Shown: positions 42,088 to 53,815 of the stretch, piece after piece
How positions within the stretch are numbered: position 1 is the stretch's first letter
How the letters are laid out: each line of letters begins with the position of its first letter
NCBI GenBank assembly: GCA_029532625.1
Contig: JARFXM010000003.1
Span: forward strand, 124,001 to 188,000
Source: Lomentospora prolificans
Lineage: Eukaryota > Ascomycota > Sordariomycetes > Microascales > Microascaceae
Direction of reading: 5' to 3'
DNA length: 64,000 nt
Translations under genes and position numbers: made by a program
Notes under the pieces: generated by a model
What the model was told of the DNA's origin: nothing
What the model saw: only the letters and a program-made list of their open reading frames with translations
Databases searched by the model: none

Positions 42088-45000
42088 CCAAAGAGAGAGA
42101 GAGAGGGGCAAGCAACAGCTGTTGCCAATCTGGAAGAAAGAAAGAGGGGCAGATGTGGCTTGCAGCTCAAGATGCGCCACAGGGGTGGGGCAGTGATTTG
42201 AGGGCAGCTAGCAGCTGATTCTAGGTGCTAACAGCTGTTGGAGTCACTGTGCAACTTAAGACATCACACAGTAAGATCTCGCAGTCAAACTGAGCTGCTT
42301 CTGACACTAGTAAGGTGTGCTTGAATGTAGGGGCAACGGCGTGTTTCTGCGTAATTTCAAAAGCAAAATATGTCTGGGGTCAGAAAGAAACTGAGAGAGG
42401 ACGAATGTACTCGATATATTACTCCTACGCGACTACCGGGTCATTCTGCGAGGATACTATCGCGAGGAGTGCCTGGGTTGAAGATTGGCATCGTGGCTTC
42501 CCAAGATGTGTGGCTTCTCTTATCTTGGGAAGCTGCCAGGATTTCTACAGTGCGAATATCAAAACTCTTGCCATTCTCCCCTACCCCCCGGGAGGCCCTA
42601 TGACAGGTCAACCTTGTCCCCCCAGAATACCATCCAGACTCGGCCAAAAGCCGATTCAAGACACATTTTGATTGAGCCAGTTATTCACGCTGTAGGGAGT
42701 TCACGCGGGATGGCTTCGTTCCGGATGCACGAAATATGAATCCAGAACATGACAAATCACCGATTGGCTCGGTTCGCTCATGAAAAACAATCGCAATGTT
42801 CTGGAGGATCTTGCCTTGCAGTCTTGCCGTCTTCCGCCATTGAGCGACCACTTCCCAATCGTCACTCGTCTGATCTCAAGAATGCAATTAGCTCCGTCGT
42901 ATTGCCCGGCCCCAAAAAATATGGGACAGTGGGCTGTGAGCTGCGTTGTTCTGACGTGAAGCGCAAGTTTCTATCAGTGTGAATCAAGCCGTAATCGGAA
43001 TTGGGTGATAGGAAATTGACAGAGACGCCGCCACCACTAGCCATTTCTGGCCACCAGGGTTACCACACCACCAAGCGGTTGCTCTGTAGGGCTGAGACTC
43101 ATCGTGACATCCGAAAAGGGGATTTTCGAGTTCGACGGAGCTTTTGATCCCCAATTGGTCTGGTGCGTGTCCGGGATTGACCACCTCTCGACCAGCCTTA
43201 TCCCAACGAGAACACAGCCAGGCTTTGCCAGTTTTGCCCGCAAGAGCCCTACGATAGCTTCAAGCTGAGATGACGGCGAGAGATGAATCAATGCAGGAAA
43301 AGGAAAAAGTAAAAATAAAAATAAAAAAAAGTTTGTAACAGAACAGCGGAGAGGCGCATTAGCTAATATTTATAAATAGGCGGGATAGCACGCCGTTCTC
43401 GCTTGGAGGTATCTGGGTATCGAGTCTGTTGCCACCAGAGGTGGTGTTGAGACCGAAAGCTCTGCTGATATTTCATGTTGCTGGCCATGTTGGGATGTTG
43501 AGAGATACGGTCGGGACTTGTGGGAGTCGGAGGCTGGCCCGCTCGTTTACAAAGGATCCACTGCTCTAATCATGCAATCATCGATGCCCCTGAGCATCTC
43601 CTTTTCAGTGCAGCGAGACATTATCCACCTCTTCTTCTATGGGCGGAGTCTCCGTCTTGAAAGAGCACCACGGGAGGGATTTCGATCTAGAATAGCACTC
43701 AGCCTGCCTCTATTATCCACTGTCCGCGCTTGTACCTCGTAGTGGAGGGTAGGCGTTTTATTTCAAAGAGCGGTTGGTCCTGTAATCTACCACTACCGGT
43801 ACCACGGGAGATGGATGACACACAGGCGAAGCGAGAAAAGGGTCTCCCGTCGTGTGCAACCACTACACTCCTAGCTCGGGGTCTAAGAAACGAAAACGAA
43901 ACCCATTTTCCATATTTTCCCTTTCTCGAAGGCTACCCTTCAGGGCAGGTCTTCGATGTGTGTAGGCGGATATGATGCTGGCGCAGTATTATGAGTACTG
44001 TGCATGTACATGCGGCGCCAGAAAGACAAGAATCCAGGCACAGCACGCATGAATGGGCAAGAAACGCGAAGGTGAGTCATGACGTCAATTCCATGTCTCT
44101 CTGAGTGGGACACCCCGCGGATGGAGCAACCAACGTCTTTTGATAAACCGATTGACTCGATTCCGAGCAGAGGCACCCGAGGCCAAATGGCGAAGGCGCA
44201 GCCTCAATTACGCGCCGTCAAGTACCAATGTATCCTACCTTGGAGCCTGGATCAGAAGAAGTTCGAACCGCTCCGCAGAATTAGAAAAAGGTGGTTGAAG
44301 CATAAGGAGGCGCAAATAAGGTTTTTTTTTTTCCCCCTTTTTTCTTTAGCAAATTAATTAATGCAGGAGACCCATAATGAGTCCATCGTCTCGTTACAAG
44401 TTACGTGATTCTAGGCAGTGATTGCCTTCATGGATTGGATGAGTGGATGAATATGACGGCAAAGACGGAAAATTCTGTATCGCCACTGACGGATCTTTCC
44501 CGGCCCCGTCACACACTTTCCCGAAGCTTCACTCGCCAGCGGGCTTTCAACGTACTATACTCAAGCGATACACATCTAGTACACAATGGGCTGTGGATCC
44601 TTCTCGACTTTCTCCTGCCCACGAGAATATCCACCAGCATCCACGGGTGCCTCGGGGTTGAGGTCACCCGACTGGTCAGATTGCTGAGATGTACTCTACA
44701 GGCTACAATGTAGAGGGATAAGGAAAACCCTGGATAGCTTAGAGAGTCCCCTTGGATTGCCCTTGAGGTCCCTCCGATCACCGATCAGGTCAATTTGACT
44801 TGTCCACGTCTGGCATTATTTATCCTCGAATCGAGTAAAACCGAAAAGAATCTGATCGCATTTGGTCGTCAACGTTGCCCCCACCCTCCATTCCCCGTCT
44901 CTAGTGCATTTCCCAGGGTTTCCACATTTTCCTCAAGCCGGCCCACCACACCTTCCAAACAGCTTGCCCTTGGCCGGTTCCTTCTCTCGGACCCAGCGAC

Positions 45001-46262
45001 GAGCCTGGAAACGAACCAATTGTGCGGCAGGAGTGAACCATTCCTCCTGTTCGCGCTTGCTAACCCGAGCTCCATCCAGGCCAAGTCTTGTTTTGGGGGG
45101 GAGGTAACCTCGCCCCGACGTAACGGGTACCTGCCACGCTCATCACTAGGCCCCTCTGGACACGTAGAGGCCGTCGACGAACCTGTTCCGGGCCGTGGGA
45201 AAATCCCCGTGTGCCCGACCAGAAAGACGTCGCGCCCTGGATACGACGGGATTGCCAAGCACCCAGTCTACCGGGATTCCATGTGCCGTCATCGAGAACT
45301 GCCTTGGCTGTCTATCCAATTTGCCAGTCTGCAGATGGTCTCCAGTTCTCCTCCCAGAGTGAGGTAACTGTCTCCTCGAATCGATTCGAGACTCTGCCTC
45401 TCACCTTCTCTTATCAGGCATTCTGTTGATATCCTTAATAAGACCCTCGGGAAGAGAGTCGGCCACCCAGAGATGCTTAAAGTATATCTAGGTACCCGTA
45501 CCCGTACATTCTACCCTAAGTCGAAGGTCCAGTCTTCGACACACCCTCTTTCCCGGATCCTGAGCTTGAAACGTCGACCCCTTGACCCACGCCTTCCTCG
45601 TCAAAGTCAAGCTTGCGCTCTATTTCTCGTCGAGTCCGGCGTCGTGTTTTCCCTCTCACTCACGCCTTTCCCCGATCCCCGCGCAGGCTAATCCGTCCTA
45701 GACCGGCAAGACTTTCTATCATATCTGAGTGTACGACAAGTCAATCCAATTGTCGAAGCACTCCATCGCCCATTTATCAATTCCCATCCAAGAAGCATCG
45801 CCACAGTATCCATCTCTCGACACCATCTGCCATTCTCTGTTCGGCGCTAACCTCGCTCCCTCCGTCAATATTTTGAGACTTGTTTTTTATTTCATCTCTC
45901 CTTTTCAATCCAACCCAACACCCTTATTGACTGACTATCTGCATTCTCATTCTGCAGCTATCTTCTTGCATTCGCTCGGGCGGTTATAGACACCCCATCC
46001 GTCTCTGCCTGATTTCCGAAACCCGGTCTTCGAACCCTCGTTCTTTTGCCCCCCTGATGGTCTAAACAACCCTGGACAAGCGGTTGGCTACCGGATAGCT
46101 CCCCTGTGCTGTTGTTTTCACTCCTTCCTAAGCTGTGCAGATCCTTGTGCACATCATTGTCGACGCATAGCTCTGCGACTGATCTTAATTTCGTTCCCGT
46201 CCACCCATCAAAAAGAGGTCAGGATCCTTACTGCGCGTGCCGTGCCATCATCTTCTCTCGAC
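42088..46262. other. Gene-free stretch of 4.2 kb, ending in a long C/T-rich leader
   Basis: No gene recognised on either strand. From about 45380 to 46262 the plus strand is C/T-rich with few ATGs and looks like a long 5' untranslated leader or promoter of the channel gene. The open frame at 44795-45367 lacks any domain. A/T tracts occur at about 43310-43330 and 44322-44346. Confidence 0.5.
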
Positions 46263-48752
46263 ATGTCTCCCCCACCGGCCCCTCCCCCGACGGAGGCGCC
46301 TTCTCTTCAGGACCCTTTCGACGAGAAGTTCTCTCCAAACACGGCGAACACTCTCTACCCCTCGCGCCATGACCATACTGCCTTCTCGCTAGTTGGTACC
46401 CGAGACCAGGACACGTTACTCCTAGATGAAGTCGAGTTGCAGCGAGCCGAGAGACTTGTTTCTACCCGCGAGCACGACTTAACCACTCGGGGAACAAAAC
46501 TTCGAACGAACGAGTCCGATGATGGTGACGACGTCAACTTCGCCCCCCCCGAGACCCGAACGCGGGTGCCCGAGACCAAGAAGACTGACGCACCACTCTA
46601 CCGCTTCTGGCTCCGCCTTAAGAAATTCCCCCGGTTCATTCGTTTTTTCCTTTACCTCATCCCCGGTGCTCTTCTGTTGCTCATCCCTGTCCTTATCGGA
46701 CTCTATGTCGTGACGCCCGGAAGCAGCGCTGTCGGCGGAGAGGGCGGCGTATACTTAATGTGGTTTGGTATCTGGCTGGAGATTGTCTGGTGTTCTCTCT
46801 GGGTGTCACGCATGATCACAAGTGTCATGCCCTGGCTTTTCAAGGCTCTCGCCACGATTTTCGCATCCAATACCCCTAAGAAATGGAAGGATATTGGCCG
46901 TCAGCTCGAATTACACACGGGCTTGTTCTTATGGCTGCTGGCCGTCCTCGTATCCTACCTCCCCACTCTTGACAACCATCGGGTCCCTGTTGGAGAGGGA
47001 AAGGAACAGCCTAAGGTTGGCTGGATCCCTATTCTCTACAAGGTCATCATCTCTTTTTTCGTGCTTGCCACCCTCAACTTTGTTGAAAAAATTCTCATCC
47101 AGTGGATTGCCACGTCCTTCCACCAGCGCACGTATGCGCTTCGCCAGATGAACAACAAGGCCGCCATCCAAATTCTGACCAGGTTATACGAGTATTCGAA
47201 GACTAAGATCCCGGATGTTGATGATACAGATTTGCCTAGCGGGGCGCGCACCCCGATGCAAGCCTTTTCCGAGAACGCACGTCAGGCGTGGTCCAAGGTC
47301 GGTGTTTTCGCCAACAAGTTGGGAAACGATTTTATTGGACGCAAGGTGCACGTCAATCACCCAAGGAAAGTCGTCACGGAGCTTCTCCGCGAGACAAAGT
47401 CAGCTCACGTCTTGGCCCGTATTATTTACCGTGCCCTTCGCGTCGAGCAGAGGGAGAACATTCTGCTCGAGGACATGCAGATTGTTTTCCCCGACGCCGA
47501 TGAAGCCGAGGAAGCTTTTGGCATCTTCGATAGGGACCTTAATGGTGACATCTCCATGGAGGAGTTCGAAGGCGTCTGCAACGAGATCCACCTCGAGCGT
47601 AAGGCCATCGCGGCGTCAATGAAGGATCTTGACTCGGTCATTAAGAAGCTTGACAATGTCTTCGTGTTTGTCATTGTCGTGATTGCCATTATCGTGCTTG
47701 TCTCAATCATCTCTGGCTCAGCCGCGGCTGCGTTAACTTCGGCGGGAACCACCATTCTCGGTTTGGCGTGGATGCTTCAGGCCACGGCGCAGGAGTTTCT
47801 CCAATCCATCATTTTCGTATTTGTCAAACATCCCTTCGACGTGGGTGACCGTGTCACAGTTTACGGTAACACGGGTGCTCTCGGTCGTGGAGACGATTAC
47901 TACGTGACGGCAATCTCGCTGTTGTACACCGAGTTCAAGAAGATGGAGGGGCACATTGTGCAAGCGCCAAACTCGACACTGAACACGCTGTTCATTCTCA
48001 ACCATCGCCGCAGTAATGGCCTAGCCGATCCAATCGAGCTCAAGATTCGATTTGGAACAACGGAGGAACAAGTTAACGAACTAAAGACCAGGATGCGGGA
48101 GTTCTGCTTGGCCAATAAGCGAGACTACCACGCCAGGATCTTGACTGAGGTTAAAACTCTCGATGAGATGCGATCGGCGACAATGAATTTCATCTTTTTC
48201 CACAAGAGCAGCTACCAGAATGAACTGTTGCGTCTATCGCGACACAACCGCTTCGCTACGGAACTGATGCGGCAGATGATTGATATCGGCATCCAAGGGC
48301 CATACAGGAATGAGCCGGGCGGTAGCCGCGAGTTCCCCATGTTCTGGCAAGGCATGGCACCTCCAGCTTACGCTAGCCACGATATTCGCAAGGATAACTT
48401 CCACTCGGACAACCCCAGTACGCTGGAGGAGCTTGGCCGAAAGATGTCGACGGCAACTGGGCTCAGCCGGCTCCGCACGGAGCCTCGCGTGTCCGAATTG
48501 GCCGAGGAATCATTTGCCGACTTCCAAGACGTGTATTCCAACCGTAGAGAGCTGAACGTCAACCGAAACCGTTCGATGCGTGAGAGCATCCACGAAAGAC
48601 GCAGTAACGACATCTCGGTGGCTAGCCCAACGCTGGACCGAACAGGTACGGTTCACAGCAATTTGAGCAACGGGCGGCGAATCTGGGGACGTCATAGGCA
48701 AGGGTCCAGGCCACCCCCGCCTCCTCCGGGTTCGACTTCTGAGATTGTGTAG
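46263..48752 (+). CDS. MscS-type mechanosensitive ion channel with EF-hand, 829 aa
   Basis: A stretch-activated cation channel of ER or plasma membrane, like fission yeast Msy1/Msy2, which limit calcium entry in hypo-osmotic shock. Intronless. I choose ATG 46263 (MSPPPAPPP), as upstream codons are non-ATG. The N-terminal 120 aa are hydrophilic. TM helices lie at about 135-160 (LYLIPGALLLLIPVLIGLYV), 170-195, 225-240 and 260-280. An EF-hand loop is at about 422-434 (DRDLNGDISMEEF) with acidic residues at coordinating positions. The MscS pore helix follows (FVIVVIAIIVLVSIISG then AALTSAGTTILGLAWM), then the beta domain with HPFDVGDRVTVYG and IVQAPNSTLNT. The C-terminal 180 aa are charged and probably disordered, ending in a poly-Pro stretch. 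Confidence 0.94.
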   Translation: MSPPPAPPPTEAPSLQDPFDEKFSPNTANTLYPSRHDHTAFSLVGTRDQDTLLLDEVELQRAERLVSTREHDLTTRGTKLRTNESDDGDDVNFAPPETRTRVPETKKTDAPLYRFWLRLKKFPRFIRFFLYLIPGALLLLIPVLIGLYVVTPGSSAVGGEGGVYLMWFGIWLEIVWCSLWVSRMITSVMPWLFKALATIFASNTPKKWKDIGRQLELHTGLFLWLLAVLVSYLPTLDNHRVPVGEGKEQPKVGWIPILYKVIISFFVLATLNFVEKILIQWIATSFHQRTYALRQMNNKAAIQILTRLYEYSKTKIPDVDDTDLPSGARTPMQAFSENARQAWSKVGVFANKLGNDFIGRKVHVNHPRKVVTELLRETKSAHVLARIIYRALRVEQRENILLEDMQIVFPDADEAEEAFGIFDRDLNGDISMEEFEGVCNEIHLERKAIAASMKDLDSVIKKLDNVFVFVIVVIAIIVLVSIISGSAAAALTSAGTTILGLAWMLQATAQEFLQSIIFVFVKHPFDVGDRVTVYGNTGALGRGDDYYVTAISLLYTEFKKMEGHIVQAPNSTLNTLFILNHRRSNGLADPIELKIRFGTTEEQVNELKTRMREFCLANKRDYHARILTEVKTLDEMRSATMNFIFFHKSSYQNELLRLSRHNRFATELMRQMIDIGIQGPYRNEPGGSREFPMFWQGMAPPAYASHDIRKDNFHSDNPSTLEELGRKMSTATGLSRLRTEPRVSELAEESFADFQDVYSNRRELNVNRNRSMRESIHERRSNDISVASPTLDRTGTVHSNLSNGRRIWGRHRQGSRPPPPPPGSTSEIV

Positions 48753-49755
48753 GCGGGATTTTCTCTGCATGAATTATTGATTTCGCATGACACCATCAAT
48801 GCGGGTGTTTCGACAGCACCGCGAGGCGTTTAGGGGTTTACGCATGACTTATGGGAAAAAGGCGGTAATTAGAGAGAGAATGTGCCACTTAGGGCCTCCT
48901 CCATTACGCTTGAATTGGGGGAAAAGGCTCGGCCTGTTATGACTAGCAAAGAACGAGCATTGTTAATGAATCATTCTATAATGACTCGTTTGAGTGATCA
49001 GTAATCTTTGGTGACTGTGATCAATTCTTCCATGTGGTGGCGAAGGGGCCGCGGCAGATGGTCATCGGAGCGCGTGGTTTATGATTGTTGCACATCGATT
49101 TTTTTCCCTTTTTGATTTTTTTTTTGAACTGAAATATGAACACTTTAGGGGTTGAAACAGAACACAAGAGTGCCAACATTGGATTATCTGCCCAAGGATT
49201 GATCTTGCATCCTGAGTCAGGTCAGGTCAGAGCGATTCATCGGGTTCACATCATCACTGGGCCCCTAATACCAATAACTAATCATAGATGTTTGAGAGAA
49301 CCCTTCCCATGCTCCCAGCCTCAGACAAAGCTGCCATCCGGCTGCGGAAAGAATACAAGAAAAAGAAAAAAAAAAGACAATACTTGATTAGGAAATATTA
49401 ATGATTTGATGTATTTAGTGTTCCATTTTTAGATAGTGTCTAATGCTAAGTGCGGATTTTGCTAAGGGGCTTGATCTGGCTGTTACCCCAAACCCACTGT
49501 TGGGTGAGCTCCATTCGGGACCGTCACTTGACGTAGAGGGTCGACTGGCATCCTCCAAACTCCAGACTCCAGGCCCCAAATTAATATTGATCATTTTATG
49601 ATTGTCTCCTCCGCAGGAACAATAGAAGAAGAAACGATAACAAGAGATGCATGTTTACCAGGGCGAAGCAGTTTATATACTCCAAAAACCTCTGCCCTAG
49701 ACATCCGCCTCCACCAACACTAATACTCCCTGAACCGCAAAGCCCGAACGAGACT
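48753..49755. other. Intergenic between channel and P450 genes (convergent)
   Basis: About 1 kb of 3' flanks. Contains A/T homopolymers at about 49100-49125 and 49360-49376. No gene seen. Confidence 0.45.
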
Positions 49756-51638
49756 TCAGACCTTGAGGAAAGTTCGCACATCATGGTACTGGTCCAAAAT
49801 CTGCTTAGCTCTCGTGTCGCTTCTTGGTTTGATGTCGATGGGGAAGGGCAATGGTTCGAGGATGACGTTGGAGTTGGTAGCCTGGGTGTCGAACTCGACG
49901 ACCCTTCCGGTGCAGGGGCAGACCTTGCGGCCGAGGTTGAAGCCCCAGCAGATACTGGCGCCGGCGATGAAGAGCTCGTCGTCGACTAGGGTCTGGCCGA
50001 GGCAGGTACGGCGGCCCCAGCCAAAGGTGTGCATGCCCTGGCCGTCACGGAAGTTGGGGTATTTAGTGAGCGGCTCTTGGTAGGTTGGCCAGGAGGGGTC
50101 GAGGTAGCGTTCTGGGTGATAGTTTTCTGGGTCGGGGTATTTGGATTCGACGCGGTTAATGTTCCTGAGCGGGGTCAGTAATGCTTAAGGAAAGAGACGG
50201 GAAGGTAATAAAACACAAAAGGAGGAACCTATTACCATTCGCAGGCAAGGACAATGGTGCCCTTTTCAATCTTGACACCGAGGAATTCGGAGTCCTGTTC
50301 GCACTGGTGAGGGACACCTAAAGGGTGGTTTAGAATGATGGACAGTGAGAAGGTGCGAGGAATATTATTTACCGAGAGGCACACCCGATCGCCAGCGAAG
50401 AGTTTCCTTTAGGCAGGCTCGGACGGTAGGGAGATTAGGATAGTCGTTGATGTCGGGCATCCTGTCGCCACAGACACGATCAATCTCCTCCTGGCACTTC
50501 TTGAGCCACTCGGGGTGGAGCGCCATGCACATGAGGAAGAACTGCATGGGACCGGAGATGGTGACGACCCCAACAAGGCACTGGAACCCCAGCATGCAGC
50601 TGGTAGTCTCCTCATCCGTGGGGCTCAGGTTGATATCTTGGTTGCCGGCGGCCCTGATCTGCTCAAAGTAACGGTACGTCCAGGTATCCTCGGGCAGTTC
50701 GCCTCGCAGGTACCTCGCCCTGGCGGAACGGAGCAGGGTGACCCACCAAGCCTTGAGGTTCCTCTCGCGCTGGACCTCAAAGTTACGCCAGGGGTTGTAG
50801 CGGATGAAGTCGCCGATGTGCCAGAGCGGAGTGACGGTGTTGACGATGGGGCCGGAGACGGACATTTGCGTAAGGGTCTCGATGGCCTGGTCGCCGTTCA
50901 TCTTGCCCTGTCTGGCGTCGTCCCACGCGAGGCGGGCCATGATGCGGCCGGTGAGCTCGCGGACGTTGCCGTGGAACTTTTCGGGGTCGACGAGGAGGGT
51001 TGCGAGGAAGCGCTTTACTTCCATTTCGATGTGGCCGTAGAAGTGGTTACTGTGGGCGTGGATCATGGCGGAGTGAACCCACTTGCGCTGGTACTTCCAC
51101 ATGTCTATTGAGTCGCTGTTAACTGACAACATTCTTACTCTCAATGCTCGGGGGCTTTCATACCGTGGCGGTCCATGAGTGCGGAGTAGACAGGTCCCGC
51201 CTTGTGGTTGATCAAGGCTCTGATCTGGGGTCGCCCGGCGAAGTTGTTTCCCTTCTTGACCAGGAGATCCTGAGCCATGGTCTCGTCAGAGATGATGATG
51301 AACTTTTGTCCCAACATGCTCGTCTGGTAGATGGGCCCATGTTCGTCGGCCCACTCCTTGAACTTGAGCCATAGTCCGAAGCGGGGAAGGTCGTGAATAC
51401 GGCCGATGATGGGATACTGCTTCGGACCCGGGAGTTTGCCGTCCTTGATTTCCCTGCAAGGCTTGGAGGGCTCAAGTTTGGAGAAGCGTTTTAGAGCGCT
51501 GAAAATGAGGCCCGGCGCGACTAGAAGGCCAAGGTAGAGAAAGAAGAGCGGGAGGCCCTGTGAACCGATGGCATCATCAGAGATGCTACTATTTTTTGGA
51601 TGGAGCATGGGAGACTGCTGTTCTGAAAAAACCTCCAT
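49756..51638 (-). CDS. Cytochrome P450 monooxygenase, 565 aa
   Basis: A heme-thiolate oxygenase, ER-anchored. Exons in transcript order are 51638-51164, 51104-50373, 50317-50236 and 50164-49756, all in frame. The N-terminal anchor is LPLFFLYLGLLVAPGLIFSA, followed by the Pro-rich hinge KLPGPKQYPIIG. WKYQRKWVH is in helix C. Helix K has ETLRWR (ExxR), then VPHQCEQD and the PERY motif (YHPERYLDPS). The heme loop FGWGRRTCLGQ places the ligand at Cys484. The I-helix reads LVGVVTISGPM, lacking the usual acidic residue before Thr. The overall pattern resembles the broad fungal OrdA-like P450 group, but substrate is unknown. Upstream DNA (51640-52150) is C/T-rich on the coding strand. Confidence 0.93.
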
Positions 51639-53815
51639 TTTAGCCGTGGGGAGGGATATGACAAGCTTTACTTTTTCTTGAAGGAAAAAGTGTAACCGCA
51701 GGGGACGAGACCATGGGTAAGGAGAGGAGAGATAAGAGAGAGGGTAAGTAGGTTATGGGCCTGGGGGGGGCTGAGATATGTAGGCCTTGGCAACACGCCA
51801 TCCCATCCGCCGCACAAGCTGAGACAAGACACGGTCCGCTTCGAGCCCGAACGAGTACATGTAAAGTCATTTTTTTCCGCGGGAGAGGCCGGGTAGGTGG
51901 AGAAAGTTTGTTTATTTTTAGAGAAGAAGACCAAGAAGAAAGGCGTGGCTGAAAGCCAAGAGCTGAATTCCCGGTGTGTTGGCGGAGGAAGGGCAGCGAA
52001 GGAAGGCTTAGGGAGGGAAGGACGGGGACGCGGCCGCAAGTTCCCCAACTGCTTATCCAGGCAGCATGGAAGTCTCTCCTCGGCGCCGAGGGGTTCGTGA
52101 TGTGACTCTCTGCATGAGTGTTAAATGTCACTTTCATTATTACTTTTTCCAAGAAAGTTATGCGTGCCGATCTTTCGGGTCTGTTTCAGTCGAGAGCGCC
52201 CATGTGAGCAGCGAAATTCGCAAATGGTGATCTGCTCTTGGGATCGATGTCTCTTCTCGATGGTGATCCGTGCTGGAAAGGTTCGCTGGGACTAGTGAGG
52301 AAAATAAGAGCGAGACTGAGGCAACGCTAAAATACTCGCTCCGGAAGACGGTGCTGAGAGTGTGGAATGAATGCGATCTGGGGGAACGCAACCTGTAAGG
52401 CCGATGTCCGACGATGGATACTCAATTTTGCATGCGTGGGGCCCCTCTCATTGTGCAGATCACGGTGTGTCCCCGAAAAAGGCCACAAGTTCGTACTTGC
52501 TGGCTGGATGCCCGGAAGCGGTGTCGTTTCCGCACCAGCGGCCTTGAGGCTGCCCGCGAACCAATGCCCTGATCCAGATGGCTAAGACTGACAATCCGTA
52601 TGAAAAGAAGGATTATGGTTCGTCTGGACAGTCGACAGGATGCGTTGTCCAGCCACACACGTACATGTCACGAAGGATACGATGAGCAGAGCTGAATATG
52701 TTCTAGCATTGGCAAAGTTGTGTCCTCCCAAGCCTCTCCCAAATCAGCTGATTTTATGCTTCATTGTACTTGCTTTTTAGGCGCATACCTCACTTGAATG
52801 TAGGACGGCGCTGCATAAAATAGATTCCGCGTAGGACGTAGACACAGGATACCGATAAAGGACCCTAGAAAGCGCATCTGGACTTGCCAAGTAATACTGC
52901 GTCCAACAAGAAGGGAACGGTGGGGTGGTGTCGGGCCGCCACCATCGGTCCATGTCCGTGGGGATGTCCGGCCCATCTAGTCAACAAGAAGGGAGGGATT
53001 TGTAGCAATACGGCATAGCGGGGTATTTTTGAATGCACGTTCTCGTTGCTCTTCTTGTCTATGAGTCGTTTACGCGACTTGAGCGGCCTAAGACAGCATG
53101 ACTCAAACGCATGTCTGTTGCGTTGGCAGGTCATTTTCTTGGAGCTGAAAGCCTCTTTTCTTTTATTTTCCCTTTGTTATCTCGGAAGTTCATTCGGAGT
53201 TTGGCCAGAGACTGGCAAAGATCCAGATGAGGCTACCCTTACAATATATAGGCGGGAGCTGGTTCTCTCTGACGTGTTGTTGAATTATTAGTGCTCGGCG
53301 GAGCCCTGCTGTCTGCGATCCCGAACCGGGTGGGCCGGGCTTTAGACCCTCCGTCGGCGAGAACAATTCTCCATTCCGACGTTCCACACTCGTAGCTAGC
53401 AGACTGGCTGTGGGTGTCCGGCGTACCGATCGCTTACGGCTAGCTTAACGGCAACGTGTTTCCCACAGCCTGTTCGTACTATTAGGCCCCGAGCTACGGA
53501 TGGGGAAAACGCTTCCAAGCCCACCTTCCGGATATTGCCTCGTCTAGCGCGATAAAATGATCGCGCTTATCCATATATGTCGCATAAAGACTGGGATTTG
53601 ATCTCGGAAAGGCGCGACATGCTAATTGACCGGATTGGGGGAAGATCATGATCTGAACTGCGTGCTGTATGTAATCTAGGAAGAAACCCATAGTGGGCCC
53701 TTGTCTGTTATATTGGAATAATACTGGGGCCGTCCGGGAATTTCTGAGACTTTATCGAATACCTTTTCGCCCGGAATGTTTGAAGAAAGTGGTGCTCTCC
53801 GCGTCGGCAATCTCG
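51639..53815. other. Intergenic between P450 and isomerase-like genes
   Basis: About 2.2 kb. The P450-proximal 500 bp are pyrimidine-rich on the minus strand and probably leader/promoter. Open frames there follow from composition. No other gene recognised. Confidence 0.45.

Noticed and set aside
44795..45367. 190-aa plus-strand open frame
   Set aside because: Low-complexity Ser/Pro/Arg composition in C-rich DNA. No motif and no neighbouring exon.
51640..52152. 170-aa and 126-aa minus-strand open frames upstream of the P450
   Set aside because: They follow from the pyrimidine-rich leader. Ser/Pro/Leu-rich without a domain.
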